A stretch of 64,000 nucleotides of DNA from Hyaloscypha bicolor E (lineage: Eukaryota > Ascomycota > Leotiomycetes > Helotiales > Hyaloscyphaceae), in contig NW_020194684.1 in assembly GCF_002865645.1 (NCBI RefSeq), positions 5,743,952-5,807,951 of the forward strand, written 5' to 3'. A program made the position numbers and the translations under genes. Of this stretch, positions 27,331 to 37,162 are shown piece after piece. Position 1 is the stretch's first letter; the number at the start of each line of letters is the position of its first letter. The notes under the pieces were generated by a model. It saw nothing but the letters and a program-made list of their open reading frames with translations. It was not told the DNA's origin and did not search any database.

Positions 27331-28368
27331 ATGATGGTGTGCGGTGGAACTCTCAGTCTGGCACCGGATGGACAGGCTTGTACTCATCCAACCCCCATGG
27401 CCATGACCAGCGATGATGGTGAAACTCTGGTACGGCCTGTGGCAGAAGGAAGTTCCTATCCTCCTCTATTGACCTCTCCTCCTCCCCCATTGGCCTCTAC
27501 TCCCCCACTTCCACCTTTCCAAATACCACATCCAACAAATCTCTGCTTGTGGCCTGGCTGCAGATGTCTTCAGAAGGGACACTTAAGCTTCTATGATCTA
27601 GATTTCCACATCAAGACGTACCATACCCGTGAGTGCCCCTGGCCTACGTGCAACACCCAAAGGTCCTTCCGCAGAAGATCTGATCTCCTAAGTCATATGG
27701 AGTCTGTCCATTCAGGAGCTCGACGCTTCATCTGCGATTCTCCTGGTTGTTCCAAAAGTTATTCAAGGAGTGACAAACTGACCGCGCATAGGCGCACCCA
27801 TTCTACTACTACTTCTAGACGTCCTATTCCTGACATAAATGCCAGAGCTTTTGGCATCCGGGTCAGTATAAATACGGATATCCGTGGATTTTCTGTTTCT
27901 CCAACAGAACCTACACAGGGCCAAAACAGCGGACCTAGGACCGGACCAGTTGAGCCTTCAACTGAGTTGTCACCAGTACAGTTCATGGACTCATTAGGAG
28001 ACTCTCCCCAAGGGCCTACTTACTCATTTGATCAAATCCGGTCATCGAGGACAAAGGCCAATGACTCTCAGATGTCGTATCATACACTACCAGTAAGGTC
28101 AGATGGTTCAGACAGGTCAAATAACCCCGCCTTGTGTAGTCCCACTCACGTACCTGAGGATCCCGATTCCCGGGATGGAGAGGAGGACTTTTCCGGGGCC
28201 CACGTCTTGCTCCAGACGAATAATATGGATAATATGGCTGGCACTGCAACCCCTACAAGCAATCCAATGGCATCGGGACGTTCATACTCACTGCCAAGTC
28301 AGGTTCCAGCGTCGATGGGTTCCTTGTCGTTTCATCTGAGTCCGATGATGAATTCTATTGACCTCTAG
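27331..28368 (+). CDS. C2H2 zinc-finger protein, putative transcription factor
   Basis: A single open frame of 345 residues from a double ATG at 27331. Proline-rich sequence (PPPPLASTPPLPPF) precedes three C2H2 fingers: CLWPGC with His-x4-His, CPWPTC with HMESVH, and CDSPGCSKSYSRSDKLTAHRRTH, the last a classical Kruppel-like finger. The C-terminal two thirds are Ser/Pro/Thr-rich and probably disordered. This suggests a DNA-binding regulator in the nucleus; the target is unknown. The TAG stop at 28366-28368 is followed in the same frame by 52 open codons to TGA at 28525-28527. The TAG could therefore be the end of a 66-bp intron (28303-28368), making a longer protein. Start choice: the frame is open upstream to 27229 but has no earlier ATG. 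Confidence 0.72.
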   Translation: MMVCGGTLSLAPDGQACTHPTPMAMTSDDGETLVRPVAEGSSYPPLLTSPPPPLASTPPLPPFQIPHPTNLCLWPGCRCLQKGHLSFYDLDFHIKTYHTRECPWPTCNTQRSFRRRSDLLSHMESVHSGARRFICDSPGCSKSYSRSDKLTAHRRTHSTTTSRRPIPDINARAFGIRVSINTDIRGFSVSPTEPTQGQNSGPRTGPVEPSTELSPVQFMDSLGDSPQGPTYSFDQIRSSRTKANDSQMSYHTLPVRSDGSDRSNNPALCSPTHVPEDPDSRDGEEDFSGAHVLLQTNNMDNMAGTATPTSNPMASGRSYSLPSQVPASMGSLSFHLSPMMNSIDL

Positions 28369-28966
28369 GACAGTGCTGATTATCATCTGGATTCCCAAAG
28401 GTCTTCTCCCATTTTCGCCGATAATTACATACCCACTTTTGTTCCGCGGTCAAGCAAATTCCTTGCCAGTGAAGCACCTTCGGTAGCAGGAAGTCCCCCG
28501 AGGAGGAACAAAGTACTTAACACATGACGATGCCAAACCGTCAGGTGGATATCAATCTTTGCAATCACCTATTGCACGCAGCCGCGTGAGGAGTTTGCCT
28601 TTGAGTCATCCAACAAACCCACTTAGGAACCAATGGAGCCCAAATCATGGATAGGCGGCCGTGATATTGTCACTCTACCCACAAACCATTCTTTCCTTCA
28701 ATGAATTTATCATGATGTTACAAAGTACTCGAAAAATATTTCTTGGTTGTTGAATGAGTCCTATTTAAGGTTTCAATCTAGTTTAGTTTCTGTCCTTATT
28801 TCTAGCCTTGGATTTTCTTTCCTTAAAAAGCCTGTCCGACTTTCTTTTGAATACTGGTATGACTCGAGGCTAATGGGAAAGTTGAGGGGAGAATTAAGGA
28901 ATCAAAGTTGGAACTTGATTTGATTTGTTCGCAGTACCAGCAATTGAATTTGACTAAATCTATGAT
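28369..28966. other. 3' flank of zinc-finger gene
   Basis: The first 159 bp continue the zinc-finger reading frame to TGA at 28527. The rest is AT-rich with no gene. Confidence 0.45.
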
Positions 28967-30149
28967 CTATATCTTACTCGATCCCGTCTTCCTCTTTGCA
29001 GTATTCCTCGAGACGTCTAACGCAAAAGCAACATGATGCGACAGCGCCACCAACTCACCCCCCTCATCCATAATCACAACCTCCAGATCCATCCTCCCAT
29101 TCTTAATCTGCTTCGCCTCAACCCTCACAAACAACCACTCTACCCCCTCTTCTGGTAACGCCTTCTTAACATCCAAATTCAACAGCAAGGTTGGATACCA
29201 GAATCTCGCTGGCTTGTTGTCCTTACCGCCCTCTATGGTGCTCACATCATATGGGTTCTGCTCATGCAAGAACGCCTCAACGGGCATGGGCCACATGTCG
29301 CACACGTAGCCGATCGAGGTATTGGTCCACTTCTCGCTATTTTGTAAGCGTATCCATTCATCGGCAGAATTGCCTGGCCTTTGTCCTTGTCGAGGGAAGA
29401 AGAACTGTGTTTTCCTCGTCGCTCCCCTGAACGAGGCGAACGGCATTTCGGGTATCGGTGCCCAGTTCTCGTCTTTGGCTTGCTTGATAAGAGAAAAGTT
29501 GACGGGGAGAGGGGGAGGTTTGAGCGCATAGCTTGACTTGAATGTGACTCCCGCTTCGGTCTTTAGGTTCGAGTTTGTGAGGTAGCCAACTACTTCTTCT
29601 CGTCCGTCTTGAGTGAGACTGATATGAATGACAGAGGCCTGTCTCCCGAGTTTCGTGTCCCTGACTGTGAACTTTGCGGGGCCGGATTCAGTGCGCTTTA
29701 GGAAGTCGAGGTGCAGCGCGATTGTGTGGGGTTGATTTTGAGAAGAGAGGGTTGTGTTGAAGTGAGTCGAAGCGACTTGCAGAAAGACGGCAGTGACAAA
29801 TCCGCCATGTGGAACTTTTGAGAGGGTATGTTAGTGGATATACAGTATGTGCTAATTCTACAGATCTGACGCTCCGGAAAGATATTGACTGACTGGACAG
29901 ATGTCCCAGGAATAGCTAATAATTGGAATCTCAATGTCCCAGTAAGGCCCAGAAGATTGGAATACATTCCATGCCCGATCCAAGACTTTTTGTAACTTTC
30001 ACAATAAAAACAGCAAGAAAGGAAAAGCATCTCTACGTACCTGCGCCAATACACCAATCACGAGGAAAGTACGCTTCGTACTCATGTGAAGACAATGCCT
30101 TTACGGCCGTTGCTTCTGCAAACGTTGTCAAATCCTCACTGGAAACCAT
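28967..30149 (-). CDS. Acyl-CoA thioesterase-like protein (TesB/hot-dog type)
   Basis: Exons 30149-30041 and 29814-28967 give 318 residues; the intron is unusually long for this window (226 bp). The N-terminal half has WCIGAVPHGGFVTAVFLQVA followed by a THFNTT segment and FLKRTESGPAKFTVRD, the first hot-dog fold with the HGG turn of acyl-CoA thioesterase II-like proteins. The C-terminal half has the second hot-dog, with WIRLQNSEKWTNTSIGYVCD and a strand ALSHHVAFAL. Such enzymes hydrolyse acyl-CoA to free acid and CoA. The C-terminus is Ser-Lys-Ile, a PTS1 variant, after a basic stretch (AKRKTGS), which suggests the peroxisome. It is divergent to the CoA-type Nudix gene, 386 bp away. The exact chain-length preference cannot be read. 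Confidence 0.78.
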
Positions 30150-30535
30150 CGCAAGTTTTCAAGGCCCTTGGTGCAATAGTTGGATGTTGATTCACCGTCT
30201 TCATTCTAGAGACGTCCATCCAAGGCTGTCCGGTTTGCTGCATAGCCGAGGCATCTTTCCTCCCTTATCGATTAGCTATCGAGGAGAGGCCGGAACCTCA
30301 GAAAGGCCATCCCCTGTGCAGGATCTTAGCTATTCTATGGACATCCCTTTAATATGCGCTGATTAGTTCTTGATACTATAAAAGGCGTGTCTTAAGGATG
30401 GTTTAAGAGAAAGAGAGAAAGTTATCCCCCTGGTTGTCAGATCCAGGTTAGGTCTAGGTCTGGAGATCCTTGCTACCCCACATTCCCGCGGGGCCGGAGC
30501 ATTACTGGCTCCAACCTCGAATCTCTTTGTCGACG
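30150..30535. promoter_or_regulatory. Shared divergent promoter of thioesterase and Nudix genes
   Basis: 386 bp between two start codons on opposite strands. A TATAAAAGG word at 30377-30385 could serve the Nudix gene. I do not see a clear CGG-N-CCG oleate-type element and make no such claim. Confidence 0.4.
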
Positions 30536-31752
30536 ATGAGTATGAACGACGCTCTCAGGAATGCAGATACACATGTTGGAATCGACGAGAATGAGGTAAA
30601 GCAGATCATCGAGAGTATAAAAGAGGCCCAGTACTTTGATGCAAGCAGCATGGCGCCCTTGACACCGGCTTCTCTAGTCAGTATCTTCGATGTCTGTCTG
30701 CGAATGGGACTCTGATGAGTACGAAGGCCGCTATTGCCCGACTGAGAGCGTACAAACCTCCACCATTCGCGACATGGGATCACTTACCTCTGAGCAGAAG
30801 GGCTGCTGTCCTGGTGCTGCTGTTTGCGGACCGTCGAGGTGATCTTCGAGTTGTTCTGACTATGCGGGCTGCAACACTGAGGAACTATTCTGGTATGTTC
30901 TTATCTCACGAATTCTGCAGGGAAATGCTGAGTATTAGCAGGCCAAGCTGCATTTCCTGGAGGCAAGGCGGATACCCTAGAAGAAACACCATTCGAAATC
31001 GCCAGACGAGAGGCATACGAAGAAATCGGCCTCCCAAAAGACGACTCCAAGATCCCCCGACCTTTCCGAATAGAGCATCTCTGCCAACTCCCCTTTAGCC
31101 TAGCTAAGACCGCACTCGCGGTACGGCCTTGCGTGGCATTCCTACACTCCGATGACAGCAGTGGGAATAAAGCAGCAAGTGTTGAAGAGTCCATGATACC
31201 TCGGCTTGATGCCAAAGAAGTCGCGGCTGTGTTCTCTGCTCCTTTCCATAATTTTCTGAGATCAGAGGACCAAGTACCGGAAGGTGATAAAGTACCAGGA
31301 AAGAAATCAGATTGGTATGAAGGGAAATGGATCGATTGGTTTGATGGAAGATGGAGGATGCATAACTTCCACGTTCCGATAAATAACCAGAAAGTGTCGA
31401 AGCCGAAGGTAAGAGAAGGCGGACAAGCTGCCTTCGCCGAAGAGTTAGACGAAGAGGAAGACGATGGGATGCAGAGATATAAAGTCTGGGGCATGACCGC
31501 TAGGATGCTAGTTGATGCTGCCAGACTTGCTTATGGAGAGGAACCAGATTTTGAGGTAAGTGAATCTTGTCTTAAGAATACTGAACTGACAAAAGAAAGT
31601 ATAATACCCACCACGGAGATGAGAAAACGATAGAGAATCTATATAAAATGGGTCGACTGGGTGAAAAGGTGCCCGGAGGACCTGATCTCACTGATTCTGA
31701 CCTGAAGACTGCCAGAGAGGGAACAATATCGAAAGATACATCTAAGATCTAG
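30536..31752 (+). CDS. PCD1: Nudix hydrolase of coenzyme A diphosphatase type
   Basis: Exons 30536-30676, 30727-30892, 30942-31555 and 31600-31752 give 357 residues; introns are 44-50 bp. The Nudix helix is visible as FPGGKADTLEETPFEIARREAYEEIGL, with the REAYEEIG core. It is preceded by LSRRAAVLVLLFADRRGDLRVVLTMRA, the pattern of CoA pyrophosphatases such as yeast Pcd1 and NUDT7. These cleave CoA or oxidised CoA to phosphopantetheine and 3',5'-ADP. An acidic insertion (about residues 265-275) follows the core. The last three residues are Ser-Lys-Ile, a variant PTS1, in agreement with Pcd1 being peroxisomal. The first intron is inferred because it turns the stop at 30713 into a clean in-frame join (Ser-Leu-Ala-Ala-Ile-Ala-Arg-Leu-Arg). 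Confidence 0.87.
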
Positions 31753-34536
31753 ACCCCTAATATCGATCTATACTCCTCTATGCACAATAGAGGATGCTCA
31801 TCATTTACTCTGTCAAAATTCTACGGACTCTGGGTATCTTTGAAGCAAAAAATCAACATAATCAATCTACCCTGCAATCAGGAAAGCAGAACTCCCGTCA
31901 CTAACACACCAACAGTTAACCAAACCATCACACCTCTCCCCTCAATTTTCCTCACTCCCTCCGATTTCTGCAAGTTTGAACACCCAAGACCTCCCAATAT
32001 CTGATTCGTGGGCAATAGGAATTTCACACAACTACTAAACTCATCCAGCGTCTCATTCTTCTCTATAAATACAAAACTGCGTGCACACATCCGCCACGTA
32101 GATTGTGGCGTTTGGGGCGCAGTACTGCGTGAAATTGACTGGTGAAGAAAAGGGGAAGCCGCACATAGGGGAATTGCTGGTATGGGACATTAGGGTTGTA
32201 GTTTATGAGTTCGGTTAGGGAGTATCCGTTGTAGATTGGGGCGGTGGAGGTGGGTAGTGCGTTGGAGGGACTATAGGACGTTGTTATTGTCGCGGAGGTG
32301 GAGAGGGAGGTGCTGCTTAGAGCTGTTGGTATGGTTGCCATGTTTGCGGGTGAGGTTTTGCTTGCTTACCAGTTCCTCTCCCTCTCGACTCTCTCGCTCT
32401 GATTAACATTGTTTAGGATTTTATTACAGCCTTTGAAAGCGTAGAGAATCTTCTACACAAACTAAGCTTTTCAAGTTCACCATTGACAAGCGACTCCGGA
32501 ACAAGAACATTGTGCCGTAACAGCGAGCACATAGCTGTCACATTAATCTCCCTCTCTCCACGGTCCAAACGCATCAACAGCATGCTTTGGGCTCGATGCC
32601 AAACCCCTAATCTCAAGTAGCATATCATACATAAGTCATGTTCCACGCTCCATTTAACTATGCACTCGGTATATATCAACGGGTAGCGTATTTGCACCAC
32701 AAATCGTCATCACAATTGGCGCCCTCAGAAAACGCTCCAGATCCTCACTATCAACCAGATCCACCTATCTAGTTTGAAATGCACGAAGAATTCTTTGTAT
32801 TGCTTGAAGAACTCCACAAGCAAGTCTTGCAGAGGCTCTTCCTGCAACATGTAGAAGAGGATTTTGGCGGTATATCCCCTTTTGCGGGAATTTGGTGATA
32901 TGCTGCTTCCGTTTGAGGGTGTGTTAGCGGAAATCTATCTGTAGGAGATAGAGGGGCAATATCAAGGCCAAGATAAAACAGTCCATCTTTCATGTTCAGC
33001 ACTCGGTACATGGTGTAGAGTATAGAATTTGTTGATGATTGCTCCTGCTTCCTTCCGGCAACGTGGATACTGTAAAAGGCTGCATTCAAAGATATCGCTG
33101 GGCGTGTTCAGCAACCGTGTCCAGATGTCGCTGTTGACCATACCCATTATGACTCTGGGTATCAGGGAAGTCAGCATCCCCCACCCCCTTCCTAGTGTGA
33201 CTTGGGAGTAGGAAGAAGCAACATGAGGAACAGTAAGCAGAAAGGAACAGTGATGGCGAGAGCTCCAACAACTGTACATGAATCTAACCTTGGGTATTTT
33301 CGCTTGCTTTTGAGTTGGCAAGTCTTCTCACAGTATCCGTCATCTCCAGGGAGAAGAGAATCGTACTGCTGCATTTTCCGAGATCCACAATGTACATTGC
33401 ACTAGATTGTTGTCCTCCGTAATAAGAAAGGGTTTGGTGAATTGAACTCTGGAATCTACTTCTCCCTTGTTCTGCCTCAGTCGAGAGAAAGCGAGGGGTG
33501 GCCCGCTTGAGCCCTTTCTACTTTCCAGTGTGATAACGGTTGCCACTGAGGTGATATGTGACTTGCTGGCAGCAGAGACTCGTACTGGTGCATTGTTCGT
33601 CATCCACAGGACGTTGCACCACAGGAATTGCCTTTCGTAATCAGAGAAGAGCTTCTTTCTAACTATGAGATGCTAATTTGAACAGGCATGATCATAGCTG
33701 GCTGCTTTAAAAGGATATTACTGGGACAGGCTGGTCTCGTGCTTTGCGTCACTTGCTTGAGCCCCTTTAACCCCTTTCCAGACGCGATAGCACTTTGCTA
33801 TCGATGAAGTAATCTTACAAATGATTTTGAAGAGTCTGCTCGCCAGGGTTCTCCTTATCGAGTCTAGAATGTGTTGCTTTGAAAGGAGGAAATGGCCACC
33901 AAGTAACTTTGAAAGCCTTACGTCATCGCGGGGCAGTTGGTTGAGGCTGTACTCACTTGGCAGATGTCAAAAAGATGGGGTGAAAGATGGGTACGGAGGG
34001 CTTTGCATCCGCCATCCGCCATCCGCCGTCTATACAGTGCTAAGATTAACTAAGCGCTGTGAAATCACGAAGTGTGTCTCTTGAATAAAGAGACGTGACA
34101 AAACTCTAGTCAGCCAGCGCCTTCCCATGTGAATTTGCTTAATGTTCGTGCTGCATGGGGCTCCCAGCCAATTGGGACGGCGCATTTCTGGTTCCCGCTG
34201 GGGCATGAAAGCTCGCCGTCAGCAGATGGGGCAGATCTCTGAGCCAGGAGGGAAGCAGTTTAGCTTGCGAACTGAGCTCAAGTCCAGACCGGACAACCAG
34301 ACAGTCAACTTGCCACCCCACTTTGTTTTCTATCAGTGCATAGTGCATAGTGCATACATACTCCATACTCACCTCGAATTGCACGATGCACAATAATTCC
34401 AGCAGCAGTACACAGCCACCACGGCTGAGGAATCATTCATGACTCCCCAGCTCCATCTCCATATCCACGTGTAGATGTCTATCTCGACCTCTCGCCCGCC
34501 CACTCACACTCTCCAATTGCACATCCACCGACAAAC
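31753..34536. other. Gene-poor region with decayed-looking coding fragments
   Basis: About 2.8 kb with no intact gene that I can build. On the reverse strand, 32053-32341 and 32765-33603 contain protein-like stretches that change frame (see findings), including a short hydrophobic, membrane-like segment around 33225-33290. Small tandem words occur: CATCCGC three times at 34006-34026 and AGTGCAT three times at 34335-34355. This could be a pseudogene cluster or one fast-evolving gene with introns I cannot place. Confidence 0.4.
32053..32341 (-). pseudogene. Possible small orphan gene with a frame change
   Basis: From ATG at 32341 the frame reads a Ser/Thr-rich N-terminus and NGYSLTELINYNPNVPYQQF, then loses protein-like character near 32165. 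The next frame over reads CGFPFSSPVNFTQYCAPN and a VCTQFC segment to TGA at 32053. No GT..AG intron of usual form links them. There is no signal peptide at this start, and I recognise no family. It may be a broken gene or coincidence. Confidence 0.3.
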
Positions 34537-35438
34537 ATGGCAGACATATTAGCTGCGCTGGAAGAGCTTGAGGCCAAAGACCCCAAGACCAAGAAGAAGA
34601 ACTTCAAGCCTACGAACACCAAGTTCCGCAACCCTCTCACAAACCAACAGTTCGTCTCAATCACTCAAGCACATGCTTCGCCTCAAGTCGCTAACAGATA
34701 CATCGATATAGACCCCAACGAGTAGGACGCACACCCGCTCGCCCAACCTCTCTCCCCCCTCAATCCACGGACCGACCACAAACGGCATCCAGTACCAACG
34801 ACACCAACTTACTCTCCCCCAACGTCGAAGACAACGATGGCCGCCTACGCTCCCCATCCGTCGCCTCCGCCCGCCGAATCTCCTTCGCCAGTACTCCCAG
34901 GCCGCCGCCCCTCCAACGACGGCTCCGAATCCCCACTCGAACAGCCTCCCTCGCCTCCGGCTTCCCCTACGATCCCAAGCTCGTCAAATACAACATCTCA
35001 GAGAAAGACTGGAAGACCTTCTCCGACCAGGTCGTCGAGGCAGCCGAGTTGCCTCGCGGCGCCTCCGTCCTCTGGCGAGTGCACAAGCGCGACGTGGTGA
35101 AGAGGATCAAGAAGGAGCTGCAGTATGACGGCGATTTCAAGCGGCTATTGAATGCGTGGAACAAGAAGAACTTTAGGGTGAGGGGGTTTACGGTTAGTGT
35201 GGAGCTGCCTGGGCCGCCGAAGATCAGGCCGGAGGATACTGAAGAGGAGAAGGAGCTGGCGAGGAAGGAGGCGAAGAAGTTTAGGATCTGTATTACGCCG
35301 AATGCAGAGAGGAGTGGGAGCGTATATTCGAGGAGCAGCAGCTTGACGAGGAGTGTTACGGGAGAGGGGGCGAGTCTTCATCGGAAGGAGTCCCCGACGG
35401 GCTCGGAGGGGTCTGCGAAAAACGAGGATAATGAATAA
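34537..35438 (+). CDS. Conserved-looking fungal protein of unknown function
   Basis: Exons 34537-34721 and 34793-35438 give 276 residues. The 71-bp intron (GTAGGA..ATCCAG) is inferred because it joins the two open frames in phase and removes the TAG at 34723-34726. The N-terminus (MADILAALEELEAKD) is a short helix, followed by a disordered Ser/Pro/Arg-rich linker. A folded-looking domain at about residues 135-205 begins YDPKLVKYNISEKDWKTFSD and continues with WRVHKRDVVKRIKKELQYDG and KNFRVRGFTVSVELP. The tail is acidic and Ser-rich. The folded part resembles a domain found at the C-terminus of many uncharacterised filamentous-fungal proteins, but I cannot name it. No membrane segment or signal peptide. 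Confidence 0.68.
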
Positions 35439-35913
35439 CATTTATGGAAGGGGGAAGGCTTGGCTGAGGTTTAACGACTTTATGATTTTGTTTACGGTTG
35501 GGTATTCGATCGGCGAGGGAGGATACGTCCTCGCCTTCAGCAAGGCTAAGGTTATGGCGGTATGATTTGAGTTCTCAAGTGGCGATTGCTTCAGTATTTT
35601 TAAGAGGTGTGGTGGTTTTGGGGAAGGCTAGAAGGTTGTCATTAGAGGGGAAGGGGTGGGAAGAACACGGATGGGAGGTTCAAAATGACATTGTCCCCCT
35701 TGACGGCAAAGCGTGGATGAGTATATATGTAGCCTTGGTAGGCAGAGCCATGCTCTTTCAATATGCCATGATTCCAGGGGCTCCAAAATTCAACTCCTTA
35801 TTCCAGCAATTCTGATTGATGTAAAACCCCTTGCTTGCATGCCTCGTCTCAAGCCACATTCCCAAAATGTAGACGCCCATATATATAACACATAAGTCAT
35901 AACCACCACCTCT
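35439..35913. other. Convergent 3' intergenic region
   Basis: Between the unknown-function gene and the copper transporter. No gene seen. Confidence 0.5.
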
Positions 35914-36608
35914 TCAATGACAAGCTCCATCCTTCGTCGCACTCGTACTATTCCCAAACACTAGGTATCCCACAAAAGCGCCCACGGTAACCGCAATCAT
36001 CACCCATCCATTATAAGTCATAAATAGCAACCTGCCACCGTACCATCAGCTCCCATACTCTGCCCCAATATCGCGGGAAAGAGTACTCACATCAACATAA
36101 ATGCATAAAAGCTCTGCACCGCATACAGAAACGCCTTGATAACATGTGCCCTCTTGCTAACTTCGACCTGGTTGCGTCCTGACCAAAGGAAAGGCGTTGT
36201 CTCAGTAACAGGCCCATCTCAACACGCAAACCGTTCAGCTTCATTCCAATTGTATGAAGACTTAAGAAACCTAGAGCCAAAAGATAAGTGTATGCTTACT
36301 CGGTAACTCCTCCTGCCTCTTGTTCACGAATGTCTCGTATCTTCGCGACGCAGAGCGCAGCGCTTCGTAGGCAGCACCAAGGGCGACGACTGCCAGGAGA
36401 GAGATGATGAGCGAGAGCGTGCCGCTGATGTGCCACCAGCGGAAGACGATGCAGAGGTCTTGCGTGTTCCAGGTGAAGAGCATCTGCGAGTCTCTGTGTC
36501 AGTTCTCTCTCTCTTTCTCCGAATAAGACGGGGCATGCTGCGTACATTCATATTGCACCTATGGGCGCTCATGTCTATGCCGCTGTGATCCATATGCGAA
36601 TGATCCAT
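35914..36608 (-). CDS. Ctr-family copper transporter
   Basis: Exons 36608-36546, 36483-36300, 36178-36091 and 36031-35914 give 150 residues. The N-terminus is Met/His-rich (MDHSHMDHSGIDMSAH), a copper-binding feature. TM1 follows with MLFTWNTQDLCIVF and the conserved WW of the family. TM2 holds the FYAFMLMLLFMTYN region with the Met-x3-Met selectivity motif, and TM3 has GAFVGYLVFG with the GxxxG packing motif. Ctr proteins form trimers and import Cu(I). The small size and short N-terminus resemble yeast Ctr2-type proteins, which export copper from the vacuole, more than long plasma-membrane Ctr1, but this is uncertain. The C-terminus ends Cys-His, a likely copper-handoff pair. Confidence 0.88.
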
Positions 36609-37162
36609 TGCGATTGCTGTTAGGTTGTGTTGATTGAACGAAGGTCGGGTCTCAGAGGGTGTGATTCGATTTCGATCTCGAATTTGATTCCGTAACGAGG
36701 GAGAGTTTGGTTGAAATGTAGGTAGGTAGATGTATTGCCGGAGTTCGAGTCAGTCGTCTCATCGTCTCAAGTCCAAATAAATTGCTCAAACGCGAGCAAC
36801 TCTAACTTAAAACCGCCTCGAGGCGGGTCACTCGGTCATGTAGCGAAAGAGCTCCGCCGGGAGCGCCCGCCCTGGTCAGATAAGCTCTCCGGATTTGCTG
36901 GAATCTGTTCTGGCACGTGATTGACCCCCTTCTGCCTTTCACTAAGTTATATGGATATAGTTTTCTAATGCTAGACCGCTCGGGCTCCTGGTGTACTGTG
37001 CTCGAGTCGGCAGGATTTCTGTTACAAGTTGTTGACGAAAATGCGTATGTTCTCTTAAGGATTGGAATCTATCAAGTTACACAGAAGCTCTTTTCCGGTA
37101 AAGTAGCACATGAATCAAAACATCAGCAACACGCTTTTCCTCTTCCCACGTAAACACCTCTT
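36609..37162. other. Intergenic region between copper transporter and VAS1 3' end
   Basis: Promoter side of the copper transporter. It includes a short GC-rich inverted repeat near 36810-36830 (CCGCCTCGAGGCGGG). I see no copper-responsive TTTGCTC-type element that I would trust. Confidence 0.4.

Noticed and set aside
36810..36830. GC-rich inverted repeat as a possible regulator or terminator
   Set aside because: Short palindromes of this size are expected by chance, and eukaryotic genes do not use hairpin terminators.
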